This document shows, piece by piece, positions 9,358 through 20,430 of a DNA stretch of 57,826 nucleotides (its first letter is position 1; the number at the start of each line of letters is the position of its first letter). Location: NCBI RefSeq assembly GCF_000485595.1, contig NW_014577446.1, positions 13,417 to 71,242 of the forward strand. The letters are read 5' to 3'. The notes below the pieces were generated by a model that saw only the letters and a list, made by a program, of their open reading frames with translations, was not told where the DNA came from and did not search any database. The DNA is from Priapulus caudatus. Lineage: Eukaryota; Priapulida; Priapulimorpha; Priapulimorphida; Priapulidae. The position numbers and the translations under genes were made by a program.

Positions 9358-12300
9358 CTGCAAAACGACCGATACAGATGTCACCAGGGGTGAATAATGA
9401 CAAATCATTTGTCATTATTAAATTGACTACGCCACGAATTTTTTATGGTAAAATTTGTAAAAAGAAATTGCCATTTTTTTACATTAAAAGTAAGAACTAA
9501 CGGGACTAAACGTATCGTCAAATTCTTACCTGATAAGATTGTTTCTCAACTAGTTAAAAATCCAAAAAACCTGGACGATTTGACATTAATGTTTCCAACA
9601 TTAATTGCTTGCTATGGGCTATGTATGAGTCACGAGTGTATGTTCACATCGAACAATATAGTAAAACAGGAAGTATAATGGAGCAATTTAACTATAAAAA
9701 GTGAACAGAATTACTTATATTTTGTGAAAAAGTGGAAATATTTTTTTAATTTTTACTATTTACGGTGACGTAATCACTTTAACCCCTGATGTCACCGGTG
9801 GTGATCGCTCTACCGGTGTCGCTCCCTGTTACAGGGGGAATCGGGGGCACCTTGCAGAGGGAGTGAAGGGGTGACTCAGGTAGAGCTGTCACCGGTGGTG
9901 ATAGCTCTACAGGTGTCGCTCCCGCTACAGGGGGAATCGGGGCTCCCTGCTACGAATCGGGGCTCCCTGCTACAGGGGGAAGCGAGGCCCCTGCTACAGG
10001 GGGAAGCGAGGCCCCTGCTAAAAGGGGAAGTGGCGCTCCCTGCTACAGGGGGAAGCGAGGCCCCTGCTACAGGGGGAATCGTGGGCCCCTGCTACAGGGG
10101 GAATCGTGGGCCTCCTGCTACACGGAGAATCGTTGGCCCCCTGCTACACGGAGAATCGTGGGCCCACTGCTACAGAGGGAATTGGGGCCCCCTGCTACAG
10201 GGGGAATCGTGGGTCCCTGCTACAGGGGGAATCGTGGGCCCCCTGCTACAGGGGGAATCGTGGGTCCCTGCTACAGGGGGAATCGTGGGTCCCTGCTACA
10301 GGGGGAATCGTGAGCCCCCTGCTACAGGGGGAATCGTGGGTCCCTGCTACAGGGGNATGTGAGAATACCGCAATCCGTTGTCTAACAACATTCGCAAGTT
10401 GGGTAGTAGTCTAAATGGTCAACTTACGTAGAACGTGCAGCCAATGGGCCCCCTGCTACAGGGGGAATCGTGGGTCCCTGCTACAGGGGGAATCGTGGGT
10501 CCCTGCTACAGGGGGAATCGTGGGTCCCTGCTACAGGGGGAATCGTGGGTCCCTGCTACAGCGGGAATCGTGGGGCCCCTGCTACAGGGAGAGGCACCGG
10601 TAGAGCTATCACCAGTGTAAACGAGCTTTGATAGACCGGCGAAGAGAGATTGGGTCGGCAACGTCGGAAGCAGCCACGCGCGTGTGTGGCCACGTGTCAC
10701 CACGAACGCAACGGAATGTCATTACACGCGCGCGAATTTGTAGTGACCATACATTCTACAATAAATTATTCTATAATAGAAGTATAGAGATGCTCGTGTT
10801 ACTACTATACGACATTGTACAATATTCCCATCGGAAGTATTATGTATTTATTATAAATATATAATGCATAAGTTTTTAATTAGGGTTTATTACTTTTGAT
10901 TATGTAATTACGTTACTTATACTTAATACATTAATCGTATTTGTTACGTGTGACTAGCTGAACTAATCCTAACCATGATGTGAGAATACCGCAATCCGTT
11001 GTCTAACAACATTCACAAGTTGGGTAGTAGTCTAAATGGTCAACTTACGTAGAACGTGCAGCCAATGTTCATGAACCTGCAGGGTACGGCAATCTCCGGA
11101 TATCTTGTCCCTGGTGCGAACTTAGGTTCAGACGACGTATCTTCTGCTGACCGCACGCTGTGCAGGTGATCGGAAAGTAGGGACATTCTACCAAATGGTG
11201 CTTCTGCGGGGGAAAATAATGGGGGATAACGTGAGACTGAGCTACAGGATTAGACGGCCTGCGTGTGATTTGTATACATGTTATGCCGCGTCTGAGGTAG
11301 TTTACACTTTTACAGACTAACCGGCAAACATTTATGCAGCTCCAAAAGAGAATACGCTACCATTATAGGTATATAAATCTGCATCACATTAGGTATATAA
11401 ATCTGCATCACATTAGGTATATAAATCTGCATCACATTAGGTATATAAATCTGCATCACATTATAGGTATATAAATCTGCATCACATTAGGTATATAAAT
11501 CTGCATCACATTAGGTATATAAATCTACATTACATTAGGTATATAAATGTGCATCATATTAGTATATAAATGTGCATCATATTAGTATATAAATGTGCAT
11601 CATGTTAGGTATGTAAATCTGCATCACATTAGGTATATAAATGTGCATCACATTAGGTATATAAATGTGCATCATATTAGTATATAAATCAGAATATGGC
11701 AGAAGGACAAACCAAGGGAATATACCGCATACGTCCACATTAGAATGAAATATCCCAAGCTTCCCCTTTTCCTATAAGTAAATTAAGCTTATCAATATCA
11801 ATTGATTAAGTCAGTCTGCATATATCGATAAGTTAGGTACAATCTTTGCCAAAGAATTCACGATTCTTCGGATAAACTTCGAGTGTGAAAGCGTGCCTAC
11901 CAAAATCCTATTGGTGTATAAAATCCGGCGATATTTACCACCACTGATGTAAACCGCGTACCGTGTCATTTATGCCCCACTACCAAAGGCGCGGTTGATT
12001 CACCCTCGCCATGCTCTACCTCGTGAATCAGCCACCACGCGGCAGCACCGTCGGCGAACTCACCGGCTCGTCGAGGAAGATGATGATGCGTGCGCAGAAC
12101 TTGCACGTGATCGACCGACGCGAGCAGGTGAGTTTCACGTGATCCGTCAGCATCAGACGCCACATCGTCTCGCCGCACTCGTTCGGGCAACAAACCTTTG
12201 CAAATATGCAGGTCTCCATATGCTCCTGCACACAAGAAAATTTACGAACATTTTATATGCGGCTAATAGCTTTTGCATCGTGTAATGTAACTTTATTACC

Positions 12301-13111
12301 TCCGCCAAGGGGTTGGCAGGAGGTTATGTTTTCACCGGCGTGTGTTTGTTGGTTTGTGGGTTTGTGCGTTTGTTTGTTTGTTTGTGTACAGCCTAACTAA
12401 AAAAGTTATGGACGGATTGTCATGAAATTTTCAGGATAGGTCAGGAATGGGCTTACCTAGAATTGATTACATTTTGGTGGTAATCCGGATCCAATTAATT
12501 AATTAATTAATTAAATTATCAGGATAGATCAGAAATGGGGTAACTTAGAATTGATTACATTTTGGTGGTGATCCGGATCCAATTAATTAATTAATTAAAA
12601 TTTTCACAGTGAGAGAATTCAGCTGCCTTGGCGGAGGTCTGCGCTCTCCGAGTGCTCTAGTTATTATTATTATTATTATTATTATTATTTTATTTATTTA
12701 TATTGCGCTTTTTACATAAAATGATCAAAAGCGCAGCGCATCAATATCGAAAACGACTGAACAATAAAATGAAATTATAATACTGTGTAATTACATGTGT
12801 AAATGTGAGATATATCGCTACAACTGCGAGATAAAATTATATTAAAATCAAGTTAACTTTACGATAAGTTCGGATAACAGCAATGTCGTTTCACTATATT
12901 ATACTATACACGACTCAGTGTATTCTGTCTGGGGTTTTTTTCATAATCAAAACGCACACGTTGGATAATTTACGTAGTTGGATGGATCATTTAAAATTGC
13001 TCTTACCTCTAGTTGTCTCAGTTCGTGTTTCCACTCACAGCCATTTTCCTTGTTGATGCAGTGCACAGTTAGGGACAACAGTTCTCGTTTGAATGCAATG
13101 TCTTCGAAGAG
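9031..13111 (-). CDS. TRAF-family gene, copy T2 (five zinc fingers and coiled coil; frameshift in exon 3)
   Basis: Minus-strand exons 13007-13111, 12064-12225, 11049-11203 and 9031-9357 are bounded by consensus GT-AG sites and join in phase 0. They encode five TRAF-type zinc fingers and then a coiled coil, the trimerising TRAF-N segment. The domain order matches TRAF adaptors, which link TNF-receptor and TLR/IL-1R-type receptors to NF-kB and MAPK signalling. Exon 3 has lost 11 bases and gained one relative to T1, giving a premature TGA. The last exon runs in frame through an 11-residue repeat to a stop, with no MATH domain. No RING exon is visible upstream before block P1. Either the gene is a fragment of a duplicated TRAF, or this sequence contains errors; T1 and T2 are damaged at different points. 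Confidence 0.8.
9061..9170 (-). repeat. 33-bp VNTR, T2 copy
   Basis: Three or so 33-bp units in frame with the preceding coiled coil, one fewer than in T1. Confidence 0.75.
9445..9678 (+). CDS. small conserved frame of unknown function
   Basis: A 77-codon plus-strand frame opens MVKFVKRNCHFFTLKVRT and ends ...MFTSNNIVKQEV before TAA. It lies in the TRAF intron 3, antisense to the TRAF gene, in sequence shared with T1 where it is frameshifted. No family is recognised, no signal peptide or membrane segment is seen, and two Cys pairs are present near the end. It may be a chance frame or a remnant of the inverted-repeat element. Confidence 0.25.
   Translation: MVKFVKRNCHFFTLKVRTNGTKRIVKFLPDKIVSQLVKNPKNLDDLTLMFPTLIACYGLCMSHECMFTSNNIVKQEV
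9829..10590. repeat. ~25-bp hairpin minisatellite, array 2
   Basis: Same unit as array 1 (CCCTGCTACAGGGGGAATCG core), about 28 units. It is interrupted at 10356-10446 by an N and 90 bases copied from the TRAF exon 3 donor region. Confidence 0.9.
10356..10446. other. chimeric insert: N plus duplicate of TRAF exon 3/intron junction
   Basis: Positions 10357-10446 match 10978-11066 almost base for base (ATGTGAGAATACCGCAATCC ... ACGTGCAGCCAATG), including the exon 3 donor. The insert begins at an N and is followed directly by more minisatellite units, so it looks like a mis-join of reads inside the array. Confidence 0.75.
11049..11203 (-). CDS. T2 TRAF exon 3: zinc fingers 3-5, frameshifted
   Basis: Acceptor TTTTCCCCCGCAG and donor GTAAGT. 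The first part reads KHHLVECPYFPITCTACGQQ and KIRRLNLSSHQ, with the Cys residues of finger 4 intact. An 11-base deletion plus one inserted G then shift the frame to a stop. T1 preserves the lost piece (...CPETFVPCRF...). Confidence 0.8.
11360..11690. repeat. 24-bp minisatellite, array 2
   Basis: About 14 units of the ATCACATTAGGTATATAAAT type, with variants (CATCATATTAG) towards the right end. Confidence 0.9.
12064..12225 (-). CDS. T2 TRAF exon 2: second zinc finger, intact
   Basis: A 162-base exon, phase 0/0, with acceptor TTGTGTGCAG and donor GTGAGT. It encodes EHMETCIFAKVCCPNECGET then MWRLMLTDHVKLTCSRRSIT then CKFCARIIIFLDEP. The pattern CPNEC-x11-H-x4-C is a complete TRAF finger, and the CKFC pair starts the third. 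It joins exon 1 as ...ELRQLE|EHMETC... Confidence 0.9.
12298..12660 (+). mobile_element. Helentron-associated (HINE/DINE-1-like) non-autonomous element
   Basis: Subterminal inverted repeats ACCTCCGCCAAGG (12298-12310) and CCTTGGCGGAGGT (12626-12638). Inside are two copies of a core containing GATTACATTTTGGTGGT and GATCCGGATCC plus (AATT)n. Near the 3' end is a short hairpin GCGCTC/GAGTGC, followed by CTCTAG. T1 has the uninterrupted site at 3679/3680 (AACTTTATT^ATT), so insertion was between T residues with no target duplication, as expected for Helentrons. It lies in the TRAF intron between exons 1 and 2. Confidence 0.7.
12661..12690. repeat. (TTA)n microsatellite
   Basis: TTATTATTATTATTA run adjoining the HINE 3' end; T1 has only TTATTATTCTTATT here. 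Confidence 0.85.
13007..13111 (-). CDS. T2 TRAF exon 1: first zinc finger, intact
   Basis: Acceptor TCTTTGTAG and donor GTAAGAG bound 105 bases encoding LFEDIAFKRELLSLTVHC then INKENGCEWKHELRQLE. C-x6-C-x11-H-x3-C is completed by the next exon. Block homology ends about 55 bases upstream, so RING exons are not in view. Confidence 0.9.
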
Positions 13112-13601
13112 CTACAAAGAAGAGTTAAGGTGACTTTAACGATCTGTTGCTACAATTTAGAAAACGTACCCTACCAAAAATCACTCTCGCGCATGCGTAT
13201 TACCATTATGTCGATACATATTCCTGCAGCTCTGTTCGACCACGTAAGTATAGCTATCTGCTGTTATTACTACGCTGTATCGCCATGTTTCTAATGAGCC
13301 GCGTCTACAAAAACACCTGTAACAGGCCGCATATATCTTCTATATATAATTTGTTTTACTCCCGAACTAGTTCGCTCTCGCAATACTAAAGAGCTCTTCC
13401 CAGCCTACAAGGAAAGACTAAATGATATTTCGAGATCAGCAAGTCTTGCGAGGTGGTTCTAGCTGAAACAAAATTTAAAAAAAGTAAAAAGTAACACAAG
13501 TAATAAATTTCTAATTCATCTTCAATAGATGGTTGGTAGCGTACCAGTATAACATCCATGTACGTGTGAATCTGATTGGTGTATACGGCACTTATACGCC
13601 T

Positions 13602-13672
13602 TAACGGCGGCAGTGGCCTAAATGCTAGAGACATCCGTCTCCTACAGCGGATTCTGGTTCGAGATCCCAGCT
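13602..13672 (+). repeat. tRNA-derived SINE head (Arg-like)
   Basis: Contains an A-box-like GGCAGTGGCCTAAATGCTAG, a CTCCTAC loop resembling tRNA-Arg(CCT), and a B box GGTTCGAGATCCC (one extra base). The second copy at 29408-29478 has the canonical GGTTCGAGTCCC. The anticodon stem is imperfect, so this is not a functional tRNA gene. Confidence 0.55.
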
Positions 13673-13823
13673 GGGTATTTATTCTCCCGCTTTTTTCCTT
13701 TTTTTCCCTTTACCTAACCCTGTTTAGGTATGGTATTATTTTTAATTTTTACCTTTTTACTTTTTATTTTTTATATTTAAATGTCTTTTATTTTTGATTT
13801 CTTATTATTTTTTAACTGTGTTG

Positions 13824-14150
13824 GGATGGCGATGGGATAGGATGGGATAGCGATGCATGGGATGGCATGGCATGGCTGGAATGGAAGACTGGCGTGGAGC
13901 TGGGAGATGATATGTGGAGATTGGATGCGTGCGATGGGATGGGATGGCATGGTATGGGAATGGCTGGCATGGACATGGCATGGCATGGCATGTCCTGGCA
14001 TGGCATGGCATTCTGATGGCATTTGAAGATTTGCGAATGAGATGAGATGGTGATGGGATGGATGGGATATGGGATGGGTGGATGCGGTTGCGGTGTGCGA
14101 TTTGGGATGGGATGCGGGATGGCATGAATGGGATTGATGCATGGATGGAC
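13824..14150. repeat. GGGAT/GGCAT pentamer satellite
   Basis: Degenerate (ATGGG/ATGGC)n array, ending in (GATA)n at 14152-14169. It is present in block P1 but absent from P2. Confidence 0.85.
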
Positions 14151-14262
14151 TGATAGATAGATAGATAGTTATGATTTTTTGGGTATTTTCTTTCAACACA
14201 AGCGGTCACCAACTGATGTAACGCACAGATTTCCCGCGGCACGCCGGGTATCCCGCTAGTAT

Positions 14263-14281
14263 TATATATATATATATATAT
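14263..14281. repeat. (TA)n microsatellite
   Basis: Short TA run following CCGGGTATCCCGCTAG. Confidence 0.8.
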
Positions 14282-16549
14282 ACTCCACCCTCAGACTTAA
14301 ATGCGCGAGCGTCATGACTCATTGCGCTCACCAGAGATAACAACTCTTCGGTAATCTCTCACTGTCAGGAAGCCTCATGTTTTTAGCCCCATGGCGCTTT
14401 CCTTCCGGCAGAGCTCTAGGCTCTAACCTGGACCATCCCGGCATATATTGAGACGAACGAGTATTGCATTACTCGTCTCGGCAAGCGACGAGGTGTATCC
14501 CGCTCCACGCGCACGCGCGCGCGCCACGCAGGGGGAAGGGAAGAACTCGTGCATATATATCGGAGCTTAAGCGCGCTTCGAGTTTCAACGGCGCTGCCGT
14601 GTGTACGGACTTAAGCTGTCGCCGGCATGGCGACGGTCACACCTTCCCTCCGGCGTCCACAGTTATATGCAACCCTCGACGCAGTCGTGCTATAACGAAC
14701 TCATCACATAATACTGGTCTCCCTGTCACAAAACTACGTTCGCTACCAAAGTTATGTATTTCGCTGTATTGTTTAGCGTGTTTTTGTATTGTATTTCTTT
14801 GTTCGTACCAAGCGGCGAAGCACGCGTAAGATACTTCCTCGAGCACCAGTGTTCAGCCGTTAGCCGAGTAGGTTCCCTGCCCCGCCTCCTCCCTAACGGC
14901 ACGCTATCTCGTTTTTCAAGCCGTTCCTTGTCGAACTTGACGTCACGTCTCTCTCGCAATCTGATTTGCGTTTCATTCGAGGATTTGCCGCCTCCGAACA
15001 TATGGCCGCGGCGCCCGGACGACGCTACGTATTTGCGAGGTCGCAGACATTCATGGAAAGCCTTTCTAACACGCAGCCCAGACGATGTCGGCGACGCGAG
15101 ACAAATGTGGCTTAGAAAGCGACGTCCTGCTGTTGCGCTAAGCGATATTCCACGCGCGCTACGGCAACGCGCATAGGAGCCACTCGAACTCGATCGCTAG
15201 AAATACCCCACAGACGAGAAAGAGATGTACTACATACCATATAACACGTGTGCGCTGAGCGGCGCGTGTGTTTGTGCGTGCGTGTTTATATGTAAGTCGA
15301 CGCCGACTTGTCGGAATAAACTCCATCCTAACGATGGGTCCAGCGGCGATACACTCGTCAGAGGCGCATTGTATTTCCCGCATGGCAGCAATAAGGCCGT
15401 AGCTATTAGCACATAATTAGCCTAACAGCATCAAAACGCGTTTTGTCATAAGATGCTTGTATCGTTGGGTGTATTTTAGCGCCTCGTGACTGGCTCTATA
15501 TGCAGACGTCAAGAATTTACTGGATCCTTCGTTTTTACCGATAGCAGATCATTGGGAGTTAGTCGTTTTTTGCCGGGGAGTGGGGCGAGTGCGAACAATT
15601 GCTCTCTTTTATTCACGCCTAGTTTTTTGCTGCTAAAACATGCAGCATTTATTTCGACATCTTATCGAACGCGCTCCTGCGAAAACCTATTGCTGTTACA
15701 GAGTTAAAAAGGGATGGAAACTTTGAACATAAAGAGCTTCATGTCTTATACGAACTCATTGTCGATTATGGCGCATTATGCCGGCTGCAAGCGCATTAAC
15801 ATTTCGAAATGCGACGTGTGTAAATATACCCGCAGCTGGCGATTGATAAGAGCTCGCGTATTTCAAAGTAATAGTCTCGTGCGGGTTTACGCGGGATGCT
15901 GGAAGGCACGTTACAGGCATTGCCATTTGATAAGCACGGAGAGCAAGAGCCGTTGCTAGGCATGCGGTCTGAGCACGATCCGCGGAGTATCGCCGCGCAG
16001 CTACTCGTCACCTGTGAGGACCAATTATACAGGCGAAGTTGAAACGTGACTCCGTTGTTTTTACGATGAACATGCGCCTTATGGCCAGCGTTATCAGTAT
16101 CAACCAATCCGTTTCATTCTCTGTATTTATTGTCTTCTCGCTCGTCACCGGTCGCCTTCAGGCAATATAATGTTACTACACTGTTAACCACCTTACCACT
16201 GTTGATAGATGTCATCGCTTATGCTATTACTATTTAGCCGGCTATTTTGAGACACAACGCTAGATACAACTTCTACTCTCTTCTTACTTCTACTTCTACT
16301 TCTACTTCTACTTTACTTTTATTACTGGACAGTCGTAAGGAGATAAACGTCCAGGGAGTGCCGCTCGCGAAAAGCTCCAGGTGCAGCGTGGAGAGATTTG
16401 ATGGTAATATTTCTCTTAAATGTGAGCTAGATGGTTCAGAGATCCGTAGGCATTCTCTGGGCCAGGCATCAGTACTGATGCGACTCAGATATACGCATAC
16501 TACACTGGACACCTTCGCGTTACTAATCGCACGAAAGCCAAGACCGAAT

Positions 16550-17400
16550 CGTAAATTGCCAATTCGGTTGGCCGCATAGTAGCACCAAAGCTGGGACACG
16601 TCGGTCGGCATCGCTGCCACGCTCACGTTCGTCGGTGGTCGTCATTGCAACACATCACAAACACGCAACCGACTATGATGCACGCAGGGGCGACTGATCC
16701 CTACGCGGGTTAGCGGTTAGCTGTGCGCAACTGCAGCCAAAAACAGAAGTTCTTGAGGCACACGTGCACTCTTGCTATCAACTAATGGCAGCGCACTCAC
16801 TAGAGCCCTATGTTCTTGATTATCTAGGAAAAAATCACGCCCCCCGCGTGCCCCGCGCGGAATCGAAGCCGCTCGCGTATTGAATGCTTACGTGTCGCCC
16901 CACTGCCGAGATTTTCGGCGACGGAAGGCGCTGAGTTTGAAAATTAATCAACGGCGCTATACGCGCTGTTTGATGTCGGGCTGCTTGTGCTTATAGCTCT
17001 GGTGTCATCGCACTGCTGCGGCGAACCATAATTACATTGAGACCGCATCCACGTAAATGTATTACTGTCGGTGAAAAAAATTGCTAGTACCGCGCGATTA
17101 TGCGAGTTGCGCGGCGTTTGCTGCCACGAATGCAATCGGCCAAATTCGCGCCATTGAATGCAAACTGCTGCACGACTTACATCCGCCATAGCTGGGTCTA
17201 GCGGTCCATACTGGATCACTAGGCTATATTAATGGTAGGTTCGTGGTACTACGCTGGTAAGCTTGAATACGCGTTGACGTTCTAGTAACTGGAAATTTCG
17301 CAGTTGTAAATTGAGCCTAGCTGTTCTGTACCGTCTGGCCACATAGAGCATCACACGCATTTCATACAAGATGAATGCAAATAGTCGACGCTTTCAGAGG
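16550..17400. repeat. block Q, third copy with the retrotransposon body deleted
   Basis: 16550-16680 matches the 5' part of the block Q retrotransposon (TTGCCAATTCGGTTGGC..., ACACGTCGGTCGGCATC). After a short unrelated stretch, 16900-17400 matches 3' flank sequence at about 24460-25990 and 36100-37530 (for example GAAAAAAATTGCTAG, TAATGGTAGGTTCGTG). Most of the block is missing between these points. Confidence 0.65.
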
Positions 17401-17404
17401 GCGC

Positions 17405-18135
17405 TCTGAGGCACCCTGCTACAGGGGAATTCGTGAGGGCAAGCTGCTACAAGGTGGAATCGTGGGCCGCTAGCGGATCGTGTGGCTACAGGAGAATCGA
17501 GGGTCGCCTGCTACAGGAGAAGTGAGCGCCCCTGCTTACCAGGCGGACGTCGGCCTTGCGGAATCGTGAACTGCTAGGGCCGGAACGCACTGTAACAGAG
17601 CGGAATCGTGTGGCCCCTGCTAACAGGAGAATCGAGGCGTCCCTGCTACAGGAGAAGTGAGGCCCCTGCTACTAGGAGGATCGTGCGGTCACCTGCTTCA
17701 CCAAGGGGAAATGTGGGCCCCTGCTTATACAATGGGGATGAGAAGGCGGGCCCCTGCTAGCAGGCGGGAAGCGAGGCCCCTGCTCAGGGGAATTCGTGGG
17801 TCCGCTGCTCGGGGAATCGTGGGTCCCTGCTACAGGGAGAATCGTGGGGTCCTTGCTACAGTGGGAAGTGAAGGCCCCTGCTATAGGGGAATGCGTAGAC
17901 CGACATGCTACAGGTGGGAATCTGGCGCGTAGGGGAATTAGGCCCCTTGCTCAGGAGGAGCCCTGTGCGTAAGGCGACCAGCGCTGCTACAGGGGGAAAT
18001 CGTGCGGTCCATGCTACAGGGCGGTAATCGTGGGTCCCTGCTACAGGGGGATCGGTGGGTCCTGCTTGCAGGGGATCAGTCGTGGTAATCTGTACAGCGG
18101 GAATTCGCTTGGGCCGCCTTGCTACAGGGAGAGGC
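17405..18135. repeat. ~25-bp hairpin minisatellite, array 3 (degenerate)
   Basis: Same CCTGCTACAGGGG-GAATCG unit, but nearly every unit carries different insertions or deletions. It belongs to truncated block T3. Confidence 0.85.
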
Positions 18136-18591
18136 GCGGTAGAGCTGTATCCATCAGGAAATCGAGCTTTGATAGACCGGCGAAGAGAGATTGGGTCGGC
18201 AACGTCGGCAAGCAGCCACGCGGTGCTGTGGCCACGAGTCACCACGAACGCCAACGGAATGTCATTACACGCGCGCGAATTTGTAGTGACCATATTCTAC
18301 AAGAAATTATTCTATAATAGAAGTATAGAGGTGCTCGTGTTACTACAATACGACATTGTAGCAATATTCCTGATCGGAGAGTATTATGTATTTATTATAA
18401 ATATATAATGCATAAGTTTTTAATTAGGGTTTATTACTTTTGATTATTGTAATTACGTTACTTATACTTAATACATTAATCGTATTTGTTACGTGTGTCT
18501 AGCTGAACTAATTACTACCATGATGTGAGAAACCGCAATCGCGTTGTCTAACAACATTCCAAGTTGGTAGTAGTCTAAATGGTCAACTTAC

Positions 18592-18753
18592 GTAGAACGT
18601 GCAGCCAATGTTCATGAACTGCAGGTACAAATGTCTCTGGGCAATCTCCGGATATCTTGTCCTGGTGCGAATTAGGTTCAGACAACGTATCTTCTGCTGA
18701 CCGCACGCTGTGCAGGTGATCGGAAAGTAGGGACATTATACCAAATGGTGCTT
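18592..18753 (-). pseudogene. T3 TRAF exon 3 remnant
   Basis: 162 bases with acceptor CCCCCAG and donor GTAAGT kept, but the codon after LV is TAA where T2 has GAA, and several indels follow. No coiled-coil exon, exon 2 or exon 1 is present in T3, so this is an isolated pseudo-exon. Confidence 0.8.
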
Positions 18754-18974
18754 CTGGGGGTAAAATATCCGCATGCGCGCATTGGGTAAGCTTTGAGGAG
18801 TTCAGCTACGTGGAGATTTGACGGACCTGGGTTCCTTCGTTACGTTGATTTGTATACATGGTATACCTCGCCGTTCCGCTCCTGAGTGGTCACGTTTTCA
18901 CTTCTTACAGAATAACTAACCGGGCAAAATTTTTATGCAGCCCAAACAAATTAATACAGCTACATAAAATAAAT

Positions 18975-19135
18975 AACGGTGCTCACAATTATAGGATTAT
19001 ATAAATCGTGCATCACTTTATAGGTATATAAATCCTGCATACTTCAATTAGGTTATATTAAAATCTGTCTCAATCACATTAGGGTATTTAAATCTCTTGT
19101 CATTCACCTATTAGAGTAGTTTTAAATCTGCTCCA
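18975..19135. repeat. 24-bp minisatellite, degenerate array 3
   Basis: Recognisable ATAGGTATATAAATC(C)TGCATCAC units with heavy indel noise. Similarity to T1/T2 stops at about 19135. Confidence 0.7.
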
Positions 19136-20430
19136 CATGCGATATGATTTCGATTGTATTCGATATTGTTTCAATTTTAGCCGATATTATTTCTATTTTA
19201 ACGTTTAAACTATAGAGCCCTAAAGAACTACCAAAGAACGTCAAGCAATATTTCATATAAAGAAGGTCACAATATCACTGAATAAATAAACAAAATAGAA
19301 AAGCGGCACGCCGAAGTAGAATACCACCAAAGTTCATTAGGACAGACACAGCCACATCGGCTGAATTACTACATAACGAGAGTCTCATATTACATGTGGC
19401 AAGAAAACGTAACTCCGGAAGATTGAAGATGACTTATCATCAAACTGTCTTCTACAACTGCCGAAGGGTAATCCCGGGGGGGAATGTTGCTGTCTGCACC
19501 CTTAACGCATGCCACCAATCTCTCTAAAACATACCTTGGTGGATAAATAACCGAGCCATCCGTCAACATGCACCGGTGTTTACTTACTTGGGGACAATCT
19601 CCGCCTGATCTCATACCACGGCGGACGAGGAAAGGTATAATATATTGACACTGAACTGGAATTAGCTTTGATCGAACCCAAGCTTGAACTAGCTTAATAT
19701 AATCTTTGAACCCAATGAAATGGCTTGTGTGGGGTAACCTACTTGCTAATAATCACAATTCCAAATGTCACGGACGTCATTAGAGTCGATGCAAACAATT
19801 TTTTTAAATACAGCTGTATAGCTTTTGCGGGGTTCATTGGACACAGTCATACACACAATCATACAGTTGATGCACGCAGTTGTTCAGTTGACAGTGCAGT
19901 GATACACACACCATTACTATTATCAGGATTGAATAACAATATATTCTAAATAATAAAATCTATTATTATTCACTCCTGCTATTACATTAGCATCGATCCT
20001 CTCTGCTATTCACAATTTACTTCTCAACTTCGCCCTTCGATCGTAATCACCGACTAGGGCGCCCTCTTTATGCGATCTTGGAATTCTCCATAGGATCCTT
20101 AATTTCCACGTTTACCGCGTCCTACTTTCTTAGATCACCGACGTCATTTTCCTTAATTTTATTTATCCGTTGTTATCATTATAACGAGTTATTTAATGCA
20201 ATTGCATGTATATTAGTTCATATTATGGCCCATAACTACTTTATTCATCATTAAAGCATCTGGCAGACCACAGTACGTGGCACCGTCACTACATGATGGC
20301 TGAGCGAACTCAATTACGAATTCAAGCGTGCGCAACCCTGCGCTATGGCTGCCATTATACAGTTTTATACTTATTATATTTTAACTTGTGAATATTGTAC
20401 TTCAAACGCTAACGTTATATGCATTCTAGG
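19136..20430. other. intergenic, no gene recognised
   Basis: Unique AT-rich sequence with short frames only. The one clear feature is the palindromic element at 19924-19978. Confidence 0.6.
19924..19978. mobile_element. CAGGAGT palindromic mini-element
   Basis: Starts CAGGATTGAATAA and ends TTATTATTCACTCCTG (55 bp, imperfect arms). Flanks are CTATTAT and CTATTAC, a 7-bp target duplication with one change. Confidence 0.75.

Larger units (their letters stand above)
13168..16480. repeat. block P, copy 1 (segmental repeat)
   Basis: Homologous to about 29070-31370 throughout (for example GACGCTACGTATTTGCGAG and AACAGCA(T)CAAAACGCGTTTTG), with frequent short indels. It begins with ATCACTCTCGCGC(A/T)TGCGTAT, which also occurs near 26780 and 38190. 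Open frames in the block are short, differ between copies and match no family I recognise. I see no gene. Confidence 0.7.

Noticed and set aside
12206-12400. Plus-strand frame rich in VCLFV near the HINE element
   Set aside because: Antisense to TRAF exon 2 and then GTTT repeats of the mobile element.
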